Assembly: GCA_003222195.1 (NCBI GenBank)
Contig: QHVB01000025.1
Coordinates: 372,001 to 436,000 of the forward strand
Reading direction: 5' to 3'
DNA length: 64,000 bases
From: Gemmatimonadota bacterium
GTDB taxonomy: Bacteria > Gemmatimonadota > Gemmatimonadetes > Gemmatimonadales > GWC2-71-9
How positions within the stretch are numbered: the first letter of the stretch is position 1; every line of letters begins with the position of its first letter. The notes below the pieces were generated by a model. It was not told the origin of the DNA. It did no database searches and saw only the letters and a list, made by a program, of their open reading frames with translations. Shown piece by piece: positions 24,277-34,500 of this stretch. Position numbers and translations under genes: made by a program.

Positions 24277-25904
24277 TGATTCGTCATAAAGGATCCGTGG
24301 CAGCCGTCGTCGTGTTGGCCGCGCTGGTCTCGGGCGGCTGGTTCCTCCAGCGGGAGACGGAGCCCGCGGGCTCGGTCTACCAGCAGGCACGGCTGTTCGA
24401 CGATGTGCTGGCGCACGTAGCCGACTATTACGTCGATTCGCTGGACGAGCGCCAGTTGTATCAGATGGCGATCGACGGCATGCTGGATCAGCTCAAAGAT
24501 CCGTACTCGGTGTTTTTGAGGCCGGACGACTTCCGCCAGCTGTCCGAAGCCACGACGGGGAACTACTCGGGCCTTGGCATTCAAATCGATGTCCGCGGGG
24601 GCTGGATCACCGTGGTCGCCCCACTGCCGGATACGCCCGCGGAGCGCGCCGGCATCCAGACCGGCGACCGCATCGTGGCGCTCGACGGCAAGTCCACGGA
24701 AGGCTGGAAACAGGACTCGGCCGTCAAGGCGTTACGCGGACCGGCGGGGACGACGGCCGATCTGCAGATTCGACGCGCGGGCATCGACAAGCCGATCGCC
24801 TACAAGCTGACGCGGGCCACGATCCACATCCGGTCGGTCGATCCCCGTCTGACGATGATGCTCACTGACCGCGTCGGCTTCATCTCGCTCAATCCGGTCA
24901 GCGAGAGCTCGGCCCGCGAAGTGGCGCAGGCAATCGACACACTGCTGAAGCAGGGCATGAAATCGCTGATCTTCGATCTGCGCGGGAACCCCGGTGGATT
25001 GCTGGACCAGGGCGTCGCCGTGTCCGATCTGTTCCTCGATCCCGGCAAAGCGATCGTGGAGACGCGCGGGCGCGCGCCCGGCTCCTCGCACGAGTTCAGC
25101 GATGCCAAGCCGCAGCAGTGGCCGCATCTGCCCATCGTCGTGATCGTGAACGGTGGATCGGCGAGCGCGGCGGAGATCATCGCCGGCGCGCTGCAGGATC
25201 ACGACCGCGCCGTGCTCATCGGCACGCCGACGTTTGGGAAGGGCCTCGTGCAGTCGTTCTGGCGGCTCACGCCCGAAACCGGGCTCAAGCTCACGACGGC
25301 GCGCTGGTATACGCCGAGTGGCCGGACGATTCAGCGGATCACGCACAGCGAGGCGGAGCAGGAAGCCCAGGTCATCGCGGCGCAGCGCGGGCAGGACACC
25401 AAAGTGGATTCGTCAGCGCTGTTCCACACGGATGCGGGCCGCACGATCTACGGCGGCGGCGGCATTCGACCCGACATTTACGTCGTCGCGGACACGTTCA
25501 CGACCGCGGAGCGCGCGTTCATCAAGGCGCTGGGCGACAAGATTCCATGGTACCGCGATGCCCTCGCGACCTACGCGCTCGAGCTGAAGGAGGGCAACCG
25601 GCTGGCTTCCCCGAACTTCACCGTCACTCCGGGAATGGTGGATGAGATTGTGCGCCGGTTGCGTGCCAAAGGTGCCGACCTGCCTGATACGGTGATCGCC
25701 GGCGCGCGCACGCTGATCAGTCAGGAGCTGGGATACGAAGCCGCACGGTACGTCTTCGGGCGCTCCGCGGAATTCCGCCGCCGGATGGCGGATGACGAGC
25801 AGGTGAAACGCGCCCTGGCCCTCGCCGATCGCGCGCGGTCGCCGCAGGATCTGCTGACGCTGGCCAACACGCAGCCCGCTCCGTCGACGGTCCGCAATCG
25901 GTGA
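24273..25904 (+). CDS. S41 family C-terminal processing peptidase
   Basis: Periplasmic membrane-anchored serine protease (543 aa) of the CtpA/Prc type. An N-terminal membrane anchor (about 8-25) is followed by a PDZ domain (about 95-175, LGIQIDVRGGWITVVAPLPD) and the protease core with the Ser/Lys dyad: serine in VNGGSASAAEII and lysine in TPTFGKGLVQSF. About 150 residues after the core form a C-terminal helical region of unknown function. The ATG overlaps tmk and the stop overlaps the DUF2520 gene. Confidence 0.92.
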   Translation: MMIRHKGSVAAVVVLAALVSGGWFLQRETEPAGSVYQQARLFDDVLAHVADYYVDSLDERQLYQMAIDGMLDQLKDPYSVFLRPDDFRQLSEATTGNYSGLGIQIDVRGGWITVVAPLPDTPAERAGIQTGDRIVALDGKSTEGWKQDSAVKALRGPAGTTADLQIRRAGIDKPIAYKLTRATIHIRSVDPRLTMMLTDRVGFISLNPVSESSAREVAQAIDTLLKQGMKSLIFDLRGNPGGLLDQGVAVSDLFLDPGKAIVETRGRAPGSSHEFSDAKPQQWPHLPIVVIVNGGSASAAEIIAGALQDHDRAVLIGTPTFGKGLVQSFWRLTPETGLKLTTARWYTPSGRTIQRITHSEAEQEAQVIAAQRGQDTKVDSSALFHTDAGRTIYGGGGIRPDIYVVADTFTTAERAFIKALGDKIPWYRDALATYALELKEGNRLASPNFTVTPGMVDEIVRRLRAKGADLPDTVIAGARTLISQELGYEAARYVFGRSAEFRRRMADDEQVKRALALADRARSPQDLLTLANTQPAPSTVRNR

Positions 25905-26833
25905 CGCAACAGTCTCCCCGCGCGATCGGGCTCATCGGGCCCGGTCGCGCGGGCGTTGGACTGGCTCTCGCACTGGCCCAGGCAGGTTATTCGGTCCGCC
26001 TCCACGGGCGAAACAAGAAAAGCGTACCGGCAGCGCTCACCCTGACGGTGGGCGACGGGCGCAAGCCGCCGCCCTGGATTGGTGACGTCGCGGTCGTCGT
26101 GCTGACGGTTCGTGACGACGCGATCACGCCGCTCGCGACCTCGCTCGCGAACGCTCAGGCCATCACCGCAGACCATGTCGTGCTTCACCTGTCGGGCGTG
26201 CAGGGCCAGGAGGCCCTCGGTCCTCTCGTGACGAGCCGCGCCGGGCTGGGCTCATTTCACCCCCTGCAGACCATCGTCGAACCCGAATTGACGCCCGGTC
26301 GTCTCAAAGGGGCATGGGCCGCGGTCGAAGGAATGCCGCGCGCGGTCGAAACTGGCGAGCAGATCGCGAAGGATCTCGGCATGCGGCCGTTCCGCATCGC
26401 CACCAAGTCGAAACCGATCTATCACGCGGGCGCGGTGTTCGCCTCGAATTACCTGGTGGTGGTCGAGGCCGTCGCGCAGCGCCTGTTACGCCATGCGGGA
26501 TTGTCCGACGCCGACGCGTGGGCGGCGCTGCGGCCCCTCGTGGAGGGGACGTTCGAAAACCTGACCCGGCACGAGCCGCGCGAGGCGCTCACCGGGCCGG
26601 TGGTGCGCGGAGACACCGCCACGATCGTCCGGCATTTGCAATCGCTGGCCGTGGATGACGCCAAGTTGTACCGCGCGCTCGGCCGGGCGGCGCTCGAGCT
26701 GGCGCAAAAGCAGGGGATGGATGAGTCGACGGCGGAGAAAGTCGCGGAAGCGCTGGCTACTGATCTACCACCCGTACTCCGGACGTCGGGGAAAACCGGA
26801 ATTCACGGGCGGCGATCGCCCGATTCACCGTAA
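25901..26833 (+). CDS. Rossmann-like and DUF2520 domain protein
   Basis: A 310-aa protein resembling F420-dependent or ketopantoate-type reductases: N-terminal Rossmann fold with IGLIGPGRAGVGLALALAQA, mid-region FHPLQTIVEPE, and a C-terminal helical DUF2520 domain (SKPIYHAGAVFASNYLVVVEA). A substrate is not known for this family. GTG start overlaps the preceding stop. The 3' end overlaps the convergent lolA-like gene by 77 bp. Confidence 0.82.
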   Translation: MTQQSPRAIGLIGPGRAGVGLALALAQAGYSVRLHGRNKKSVPAALTLTVGDGRKPPPWIGDVAVVVLTVRDDAITPLATSLANAQAITADHVVLHLSGVQGQEALGPLVTSRAGLGSFHPLQTIVEPELTPGRLKGAWAAVEGMPRAVETGEQIAKDLGMRPFRIATKSKPIYHAGAVFASNYLVVVEAVAQRLLRHAGLSDADAWAALRPLVEGTFENLTRHEPREALTGPVVRGDTATIVRHLQSLAVDDAKLYRALGRAALELAQKQGMDESTAEKVAEALATDLPPVLRTSGKTGIHGRRSPDSP

Positions 26834-27443
26834 CATTGCGGAGCATGATCGTCCGCCGCTGGCCTGAATTCTCCACGATCTCGATCCGCCGCACCAAGCC
26901 ATCCCGCCTCGCAATCCAGATCGTCGCTGCCGAGTAAGGAAGGTCCCGCGCGCGCGGCGTCAGCGTGACGACATCGACCGCGCCGTCCGCGGTCGAGTCG
27001 CTGCGGTCGTACCGAGCCGTGTACCGCTCGCGCGGATGCTCGACGAATTGCCCGATGAGATTGGGCCCGGTCGTCCCCGTGCCCGGGATCGCCGTCCGGA
27101 TGACCTGACCGGGCGTCGTGCTCGGCGTGTAGAGCCAGAGGCGGCGTCCGTCGGCGACGACGCGGTCGTTGTTCGGGTCGGTGAACCGCATCGCGAAGTA
27201 ACTCGGGCGCCGCTGAAACAGCTTGCCGCGCGTCGTGTCGGGATCGCCGACCATCGGGTTGTCGACGATCTGGACGAAGTCGGCCTGGAGCGTGCGGACG
27301 GTATCGAACGACGCACTGGCGCGGTCGAGGATCGGTGCGGGATCCTGGGCGGATGGGCGGATGGGCGGATGGGCGGATGGAAGAACAAGCATCAGCATCA
27401 ACCATCCGCCGATCCGGCGATCCGCCGATCCGCCGCCGATCAC
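26757..27443 (-). CDS. lolA: LolA-like outer-membrane lipoprotein carrier
   Basis: Exported 228-aa protein of the LolA/LolB-like half-barrel fold: [44 protein letters not shown] and [15 protein letters not shown]. LolA shuttles lipoproteins from the inner to the outer membrane. Start taken as the GTG overlapping the aroF stop (GTGA); TTG/ATG codons inside the hydrophobic core are alternatives. The signal peptide (h-region LMLMLVL) is flanked on the DNA by complementary repeat arms (27347-27426), so its N-terminal and post-core parts are repeat-encoded. It overlaps the convergent DUF2520 gene. Confidence 0.8.
   Translation of the reverse strand: MIGGGSADRRIGGWLMLMLVLPSAHPPIRPSAQDPAPILDRASASFDTVRTLQADFVQIVDNPMVGDPDTTRGKLFQRRPSYFAMRFTDPNNDRVVADGRRLWLYTPSTTPGQVIRTAIPGTGTTGPNLIGQFVEHPRERYTARYDRSDSTADGAVDVVTLTPRARDLPYSAATIWIARRDGLVRRIEIVENSGQRRTIMLRNVTVNRAIAAREFRFSPTSGVRVVDQ
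27347..27426 (-). repeat. tandem (GGGCGGAT)x4 with complementary second arm in the lolA signal-peptide region
   Basis: Plus-strand 27347-27378 is four exact copies of the 8-mer GGGCGGAT. The arm 27356-27380 pairs with 27402-27426 in 22 of 25 positions; the second arm uses the drifted word GATCCGCC. The 21-nt loop encodes Leu-Met-Leu-Met-Leu-Val-Leu, the signal-peptide core of the lolA-like gene. Confidence 0.85.
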
Positions 27444-28480
27444 GCGCCCACCGCTGCCGGCTCCGCCACCCGTCGCCCGATAGCCTCCGCGATGATCCGC
27501 ACTTCGCGCATCAACTGCGCAAACTGATCCGGAAAGAGGGACTGCGCGCCGTCCGACAGCGCCTCCTCGGGATTCGGATGGACCTCCACCATGATGCCGT
27601 CGGCGCCGGCGGCGATTGCCGCGCGCGCCATCGGGATCACCTTGTCCCGCAGCCCGGTGCCGTGGGACGGGTCGGCGATGATCGGGAGATGCGACAGCTT
27701 GTGCACGACCGGGATCGCGGTGAGGTCGAAGAGATTGCGCGTCGCCGTGTCGAAGCTCCGCACGCCGCGCTCGCACAGAATCACGTCGTGATTTCCTTCC
27801 GCCAGTAAGTATTCCGCGGAGAGGAGCAGCTCCTGCACGGTCGCGCTGATGCCGCGCTTGAGCAGGACCGGTTTGCCGCAGCGCCCGGCGAGCTTGAGCA
27901 GCGAGAAGTTCTGCATGTTGCGCGCGCCGATCTGCACGATGTCCGCGGTCTCCGCGACCCAGCCGAGGCCACTCTCATCCATCGCCTCGGTGCAGATCAA
28001 GAGTCCCGTCTCTTCACGCGCTTTGGCGAGCAGGCGGAGAGCGGGCTTGCCGAGGCCCTGGAAAGAGTAGGGGGAGCTGCGCGGCTTCCAGGCCCCCCCG
28101 CGGAGCACGACGGCGCCCGCCTCCCTGACCTGGCGAGCGGCGTCGATGATTTGCCGTTCGCTTTCGACGGAGCAGGGGCCGGCGATCGCCACGACTTCCG
28201 TATTGCCGAACGCCACGCCGCCCGAGAGGCGGACCACGGTCGATTCCGCTTTCCACTCACGGCTGACTTGCTTGTACGGCTGCGAGACGTGGATGACCTC
28301 GTGAACGCCGGGCAGACCTTCGAGCCGCGACGCATCGACGCGCCCGTCGTTGCCGATCAACCCGACCGCGGTGCGCTGCGCTCCCGGCATGGGCTGCGCC
28401 TGATAGCCCATCTCCTGGATAACGGAGATGACCTTTTCGACCTCTTCGGGCGTTGCGCCATGCCGCATCACGATCAGCAC
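27440..28480 (-). CDS. aroF: 3-deoxy-7-phosphoheptulonate synthase (DAHP synthase, type I-beta)
   Basis: First enzyme of the shikimate pathway (346 aa), joining phosphoenolpyruvate and erythrose-4-phosphate. An N-terminal ferredoxin-like regulatory extension (about 1-70, [18 protein letters not shown]) as in Thermotoga-type enzymes precedes the barrel: [59 protein letters not shown] and [13 protein letters not shown]. The extension usually mediates tyrosine or phenylalanine feedback. GTG start 3 nt after the metallo-hydrolase stop. Confidence 0.94.
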   Translation of the reverse strand: MLIVMRHGATPEEVEKVISVIQEMGYQAQPMPGAQRTAVGLIGNDGRVDASRLEGLPGVHEVIHVSQPYKQVSREWKAESTVVRLSGGVAFGNTEVVAIAGPCSVESERQIIDAARQVREAGAVVLRGGAWKPRSSPYSFQGLGKPALRLLAKAREETGLLICTEAMDESGLGWVAETADIVQIGARNMQNFSLLKLAGRCGKPVLLKRGISATVQELLLSAEYLLAEGNHDVILCERGVRSFDTATRNLFDLTAIPVVHKLSHLPIIADPSHGTGLRDKVIPMARAAIAAGADGIMVEVHPNPEEALSDGAQSLFPDQFAQLMREVRIIAEAIGRRVAEPAAVGA

Positions 28481-28483
28481 GAC

Positions 28484-29257
28484 TTATCGTCTCCCGTCAC
28501 CAATGGTGAAGCGATCGCCGTCCTTGGCCGCGGACACCGGCCCGCGAAAGCGAGTCCCGGCAAGTTTGGCCGGGTCCGAAGTTTCTACCGGAGGATAGAA
28601 GTGCGTCAAGACTAATCGCTTGGCCCCCGCGTCCTGGGCCAACGTTCCAGCCTGTTGAGGAGTCAAGTGAGTGTCCATTGCCCGCTCCTCCGGCAGCGAG
28701 CACTCGGCCAGCAGCAGATCGCACGCCGTCGCCCAGCGTGCCAGCTCGGTGCTGGGCCCGGTATCGCCGGTGTAGACGAGGCGCCCTTCGGGCGCGACCA
28801 GGGAGACGGCCACACTCTCGTCCGTATGCGGGACGGGGAACGTCTCGAGGTTCACGTCGGCATTGAGGGGGAACGGCTCGCCGTCGCGCACGTCGAGAAT
28901 GCCGATGGGAAACCCCGGATCGAGCAACCACGCGCCGTAGCCTTCGGCGAGGGTGCGCAGCAGCTGCACGACCCCCGGGGGCCCGAGGATGACAAAGGGG
29001 TCCCGGCGCGGCGGCTCCGTCGTGTATTTGAGCGCGTACACGAGCATCGGCAGCTCGCCCCAGTGGTCGGGGTGGAAGTGCGTCAGGATGACGTGCGTCA
29101 CCTGATGCCAGGGCAACCCGAACTCCGCGAGCCGGTGCAGCGAGCCCGCGCCGCAGTCGAGCAGCACGCGCAAATCCCCGCGCGCTACCCAATGACAGGG
29201 ACAGGTGCGGCGGGCGGAGGGTGCGACCGTGCCGGTGCCGACGGTGACGAGTTCCAT
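28484..29257 (-). CDS. metallo-beta-lactamase fold hydrolase, RNase Z/AtsA-like
   Basis: A 257-aa hydrolase with LTHFHPDHWGELP (HxHxDH), VPHTDESVAVSL, VYTGDTGPS and LTHFYPP at the expected ligand positions. Similar to RNase Z-like proteins, but it lacks the exosite arm expected of tRNase Z. The ATG at 29257 is preferred (AGGA 8 nt upstream) to the GTG at 29263 that overlaps the S8 protease stop. Substrate unknown. Confidence 0.8.
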   Translation of the reverse strand: MELVTVGTGTVAPSARRTCPCHWVARGDLRVLLDCGAGSLHRLAEFGLPWHQVTHVILTHFHPDHWGELPMLVYALKYTTEPPRRDPFVILGPPGVVQLLRTLAEGYGAWLLDPGFPIGILDVRDGEPFPLNADVNLETFPVPHTDESVAVSLVAPEGRLVYTGDTGPSTELARWATACDLLLAECSLPEERAMDTHLTPQQAGTLAQDAGAKRLVLTHFYPPVETSDPAKLAGTRFRGPVSAAKDGDRFTIGDGRR

Positions 29258-29259
29258 GC

Positions 29260-31545
29260 TCACTTTCCTCGAAAGACGATCCGCTTGAAGACAATTAATC
29301 CTGTCGCCTTGAGCTTGGCGAGATACACGCCGGCCGGCAACGGGTGTCCATCATCGGCGCGGCCGTCCCACATCAGCCGGGGATCGCAGATCCCGCCGCC
29401 GGTGGAGCCGCGCCCATACCGCCCCGGGGGCAAAACACCGGGAAAATCAGGCCCCGGAACGAAGTGGCGTACCGGATTGCCGCGCAGGTCCAGGATATCG
29501 AGCTCGACAGTGCCGGCAATCGGCAAGTCGAACCAGAGACACGTCGAGTCCCGGCCGGCGGCGGGGAAGGGGTTCGGGAAGTTCTGGTAGAGCAGCGTGG
29601 ACGTGGGCAGGCCGAGGTCCACGACGAGAAATGAGCCCTGGCTCTTGATGATGCTGGTGTCCGGTCCGGCGTGCACGGTGAGGAACCAGCGATAGGCCGT
29701 GTTCCGCTCGAGCGGCTGTGTGAGTCGAAAGGTCGTGTCGATCAAGTTCGCGACGTTGAAGTCGGTAATGCCGGTCGCCGCTCGCTGCACATCCAGGTCG
29801 AACGTCAGCGGCCCCGGAGGCGTCGCAACACCCACCGGTCGCCAGGTGAGCGTTGGCTGCGCCGTATCGATCACCAGCCCCGCCGGATTGCTGAGGGATG
29901 TGAGCGTGGCCCATGCGGGCACCACGACGGGACCGATCCGGCCAGTCGTGGCGGTTTCGCCGCTGGCGGCTGTCGCATCGACGCGCCAGAAAAAGGAACC
30001 CGCCTTCAGAGGAACAGAGAGACTGAGCATCTCCGCGGTGAGCAGCGTGTCGACGAGCGATGCCGCGAATGTGCTGTCACGGCTCACGCGCACGCGGTAA
30101 CGCACCGGCGTCGCTGCTGGCGGTACGGTGCCCACCGTCCAGGTGAATGTCGGTGTGATCGTGGCCAGTGGGCCGGCCGCCGGCAGCGGCGCCGTCGCCG
30201 TCACACCGGCGGGGAAAACGGCGGCAGTGGCGACATCCGGCCGGCCCCAGCCGTAGATCGAGTCTGGGGCAGCGCGTTTGCTTCCCGCGCTGCGGAACGC
30301 GGCCCGCAGCTCGATCGGTGTGAGCGTCGGGTGCATTTGCTTGATCAACGCAGCGCTCGCGGCAACCAGCGGCGTGGCAAACGAGGTGCCGTCACCCCGC
30401 CCTACCTGACCCGTTCCCGTGAGGACACACACGGCGACGCCCGGTGCCGTGAAATCGGGTTTGAGCCGGCCATCCGCGGTCGGACCGCGCGACGAGAAGA
30501 AGGCGATCGTGCCGAGCGAGTCCTCCGCACCGATGGTGAGCACGGAATCGGCATCACCGGGCGTCGAGAGTGTTCTGAAGCCGGGTCCGTCGTTCCCGGC
30601 CGCCGTCACGACGAGGATGCCCCGCTGCGCCGCCTGCTCGGCGCCCACGCTGGTGACCGCGATGTCGCCGTTCAATTGCGACGGCGTGTAGCTGAAGCCG
30701 TTGTCGAAGGAGAAGTAGCCGAGACTCGAGGAGACGATGTCTACGCCGATCGAATCGGCCCACTCGAGCGCGGCGACGTAGTTGTCTTCTTCGACCCGCG
30801 TCTCACTGCGGACATCCTCGGTCTTCGCGAGCAGATAGTGAGCGCCCCGCGCGATCCCGCGCAGCCGGCCCGGAACGTCTCCCGCGAACAGCGACCACGT
30901 CGAAGTCCCGTGAGACTCCGCCCCCGCGACGTCCTTGCCAGGCTCATCCCTCACGATGCTGTCGTTGAACACAAAGTCATGTTGCGCAGTGACCGTGATG
31001 CCGTTGAACGCCGGGTTCGCGGTATCGAAGCCGGTATCGAGGAGAGCGATCCGCACGCCCGTCGCGTCGATGCCCTGATCGGTGAGCGGTCGCAGATGCA
31101 GCTGGCGATACGGCATGGCCGATGGGCCCAGCACCGGATCGTCACCCGGTGACACGCCGCAGGTGTCGCCGGGTCCCGCGGCCGGTGCGAACGTGACGCG
31201 CGGCGCGAGATCGAGAACCGGAAGCCCGGGTCGAGTCTTGAGCTTGAAGCGGCCCAGTGGCTGCACACGTTTCAGGTCGCGGTCCCGCAACAGCTGCCGG
31301 AGCGCGGTCGCGGGGACGTCGGCGCTGACGGCGTGGAGCCAGCGGCTGCGGACGCGGACACGCGCGCCGGCCGCGGCGACTCGATCAGCAACCGCATCGA
31401 GCGATGCCCATGGTTGAACGAAGAGCCAGACCGAAAAGGTGGTGTCCTGGACGCGGGCCAAGGCTCTCGGCAGAACCGGCGAAACCGCGGGTTGCTGCGC
31501 TGCCAACCCAGCAGGCAGCAGGATAAGCCAGATGAGGCGCCGCAC
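29260..31545 (-). CDS. secreted subtilisin-like S8 peptidase with C-terminal FlgD/T9SS-type sorting domain
   Basis: Exported serine protease of 761 aa. Signal peptide RRLIWLILLPAGLAAQQ; a propeptide-like region to ~140; S8 domain (about 160-440) with catalytic Asp in ALLDTGFDT, His in ESHGTSTW and Ser in GDGTSFATPLVA, plus oxyanion Asn in VTAAGNDGPG. Two Fn3-like modules follow, then a C-terminal domain with LYQNFPNPFP and LPAGVYLAKLKA, the signature of FlgD-Ig or type A T9SS sorting domains. That domain holds an unusual Gly-rich insertion with a cysteine before the WDGR motif. GTG start without a ribosome binding site. Confidence 0.9.
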   Translation of the reverse strand: MRRLIWLILLPAGLAAQQPAVSPVLPRALARVQDTTFSVWLFVQPWASLDAVADRVAAAGARVRVRSRWLHAVSADVPATALRQLLRDRDLKRVQPLGRFKLKTRPGLPVLDLAPRVTFAPAAGPGDTCGVSPGDDPVLGPSAMPYRQLHLRPLTDQGIDATGVRIALLDTGFDTANPAFNGITVTAQHDFVFNDSIVRDEPGKDVAGAESHGTSTWSLFAGDVPGRLRGIARGAHYLLAKTEDVRSETRVEEDNYVAALEWADSIGVDIVSSSLGYFSFDNGFSYTPSQLNGDIAVTSVGAEQAAQRGILVVTAAGNDGPGFRTLSTPGDADSVLTIGAEDSLGTIAFFSSRGPTADGRLKPDFTAPGVAVCVLTGTGQVGRGDGTSFATPLVAASAALIKQMHPTLTPIELRAAFRSAGSKRAAPDSIYGWGRPDVATAAVFPAGVTATAPLPAAGPLATITPTFTWTVGTVPPAATPVRYRVRVSRDSTFAASLVDTLLTAEMLSLSVPLKAGSFFWRVDATAASGETATTGRIGPVVVPAWATLTSLSNPAGLVIDTAQPTLTWRPVGVATPPGPLTFDLDVQRAATGITDFNVANLIDTTFRLTQPLERNTAYRWFLTVHAGPDTSIIKSQGSFLVVDLGLPTSTLLYQNFPNPFPAAGRDSTCLWFDLPIAGTVELDILDLRGNPVRHFVPGPDFPGVLPPGRYGRGSTGGGICDPRLMWDGRADDGHPLPAGVYLAKLKATGLIVFKRIVFRGK

Positions 31546-31577
31546 GTGAGGAGGTTGGCGTCGCGTGCGACGGTGCG

Positions 31578-34500
31578 CTAGACGGGTTCCAGATGACCGA
31601 GGCGCACACCGACGATAGTTGAAACGCCGGGCTCCTGCATCGTGACGCCATAGACGGCATCCGCGGCCTGCATCGTGCGCGGGTTGTGCGTGATCACGAT
31701 GAACTGCGTCTGGTCCTTGAACTCGGCGAGCAAGCGGACGTACCGGCCCACGTTCGCGTCATCGAGCGGGGCGTCGACCTCGTCCAGCAGGCAGAAGGGG
31801 CTCGGCTTCGCGAGGAAAATCGCGAACAGCAGCGAGACGGCCACGAGTGTGCGCTCGCCCGAGGACAGGAGATGAATCCGCTGGGTGCGCTTGCCGCGCG
31901 GCGCGGCATGGATTTCGATCTCGCTCTCGAGCGGCTCGTCCTCGTTCGCCAGCCGCACGTCGCATTCGCCACCGCCGAACAGCGTCTGGAACACGGACCG
32001 GAAATGATCTCGGACCTTGGAGAAGGACTCGAGGAACAGCGCTTTGGCGGTCTGATCGATTTCCCGCGCCGCCTGCTGGAGCGAGTTGCGGGCGGCCACC
32101 AGGTCGTCGCGCTGAGTTTGTAGAAACTCGAGGCGCTTGGTTTCCTCCGCGTGCTCCTCCACGGCGAGCGCGTTCACCGGTCCGACCGCGTCGATGGCGC
32201 CGCGGAGTCGCTCATTTTCCTGCCGCAGCCACTCGAGATCGCCCGCGACCTCCGGCGCGTCGGTGAGCAGGGTTGCGAGCGGCTTGCGCCATTCCGTCTC
32301 CACGCGCTCGACGAGCCCCCGCTTGCGGCCTTCGATCTCGGTGCGCTCGAGCTGCTGGCGGTGCTCGTCCTCGCCCAGGGCGGCGAGGGCTTTGCGCGCC
32401 TGATCGAGCGCGCCTTCGGCCTGGCCGAGGTCGGCGTCGGTCATCTCGACGTGCGCCTCAGCGTCTGTGGCCGCCGCTTCGAGCTCGGTCAGCGAGAGGC
32501 GGCGTTCCTGCAGCGTATCCTCCCACTGGGTGCGCTGGGTCGTGACCGCGGCGGTCTCGTGCTCGATCCGCGCTATTTCCTCGGCTCGCGCACTGGCCTG
32601 TTCGCGTGACGCTGCCGCGTCGGCGTCCGCGCGCGTGGCGCGCTCCGTCGCGGCCGCGAGGCGTGCTTCGACCTGCGCCGCCTCGACCTGCCAGCGCACG
32701 CGCTGCTCGCGGGCCGCTTCCTGCTGTGCCTCCAGGTCCGCGAGCCCGGCGCGCTCGGCGCCAAGCTGCTCCGCCGACCGCACGCGTTCGACTTCGCGCT
32801 CCTGCAGCTCGACGTGCACCGCGCCGAGCCGTGCTTCGACCTCCGCGAGGCGCTTGGTCAGCCGCTCGACCTGCGCGGCGGATTCTTCGGCCTGCCGGCG
32901 CGCGTGAATGAGCCCGCGGTCCGCTTCACCCCGCTTCGCCCCGGCTTCGAGCTCCAGGTGGCGCGCCTGTTCCGCCGCCTGGCCGGCGGCCGTCAGCGCG
33001 GCCTCGGCGGCCGCCAGCTCCTTCGCCCCCGACTCCTCGGCCGCCCGTGCGCGTTCGCGATTCGATTCGGCGTCGCGCACTTCCTTCTCGAGCGCTTCGA
33101 GCTCGGCACGCCGCTGGAGCGGGCCGGCGGTGGGCGTGCTGCTGTCGAGGAACACGGCGCCGTTCGCCCGGCGCAGCGCGCCCGCGCCAATCACCTCGTG
33201 GCCGGCGAGCAACGCCCGCACCCACGCGGCGGCCGCTCCATCGACGCGCAGCTCATCCTCGAGTGGATGGCCGTCGGCGGCGAGCCGCGGCCCGGGTACG
33301 GCGGGCAACAACACGAGGGGCCCCGGCTCCGATTCCGCATGCCAGGCGCGGATCGCATCGATGACGGAGGCGTCGCGCACCAGCACGGCGTGCAGCCATT
33401 CGCCCAGCAACCGCTCCGCGAGCGCCGCATCGCGGCGGCTGGTGCGCACGAAGTCCGCGAGCGGGCCGAGCACGCCGTCGCCGAAATGGTTGCGGACCTT
33501 GAGCAACGCCTGCGCGCCCGGCGCGAGGCCGACGTGCTCCCGGTCGAGCTCGCTGAGCGCATCGCGACGCGCCTCGAGCTGCGCGAGGGCCGCCTCGGCC
33601 TGCCGCCGGGCGGAGCGCGCGCTCAGCTCCTGCTCATGCAATGCCGCGACATGGCGCCGCGCGTGCTGCAACATCTCCACCGCCCGGACCGCAGCCTGCG
33701 CGTCGCGGCTCGCGCGTTGCACCGCGGCCTCGGCCGAGTGCGCCGCGGCATGTGCGGCCGCCTCGCGCTCCCGCCGCTCGTCGCTCGCCAGGGACAGCTG
33801 CTCGCGCAGCTCGCTGCGCTCGCGATCCAGGGCGCCGCCCTCGATCTCGAGTGCGCGCGCCGTCTCGGCGCGGCGCTGCAGCACTTCCTCGAGCTCGCGC
33901 ACCGCGAGCCGCTCCGCCGTGAGACGGCCGCGCACCGTGTCCTCTTCGCCGGTGCGCGTGCCGAGCTCGCCCTGCACCGCCGCGAGGTCCCGGTCGGCAG
34001 CGGCGCGCTCCGCCGCCGCAGCCTCGTGCTCGCGCTTCGCCTGGGCGGCGCGCCGTTCCGCCTGTACCCGCTCATCCGCCGCCGTCTGGCGCCGCTGGCT
34101 CGCGTTGCTCAGGCGCTCCGCCGCCAGGGCGAGATCGTTCTCCAACCGTCCCACTTCGAGCTTCGCGTCACCGAGGCGACGCTCGACTTCGGTGCGGCGC
34201 GCCTCGGCCGTGTGCCGCGCCTGCACGCGCGCTTCGCGCTGGTGCTCGGCATCGCTGAGTCGCGCCCGCGCCGCCGGCAGCGCTTCCGCCAGCTCGCGTG
34301 CCCGAACGCCGAGCGCCCCGAGCGAGATATCGAAATCCTCGAGCTCGCGCCGCACGAGCGTCATCGCAATCCCGAAGCGCTCCTCGATCATCTTGCCGTA
34401 GCGCTCCGCACGGCCGCGCTGCCGCGCGAGACTCCGGACCTGCGTCTGCACCTCGGCGATCAGGTCCTCGAGCCGGCCAAGATCCGTGGCCGTTTCCTCG

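Noticed and set aside
28655-31152. Long plus-strand frames opposite the metallo-hydrolase and S8 protease
   Set aside because: Antisense shadows; the minus-strand products carry complete catalytic motifs.
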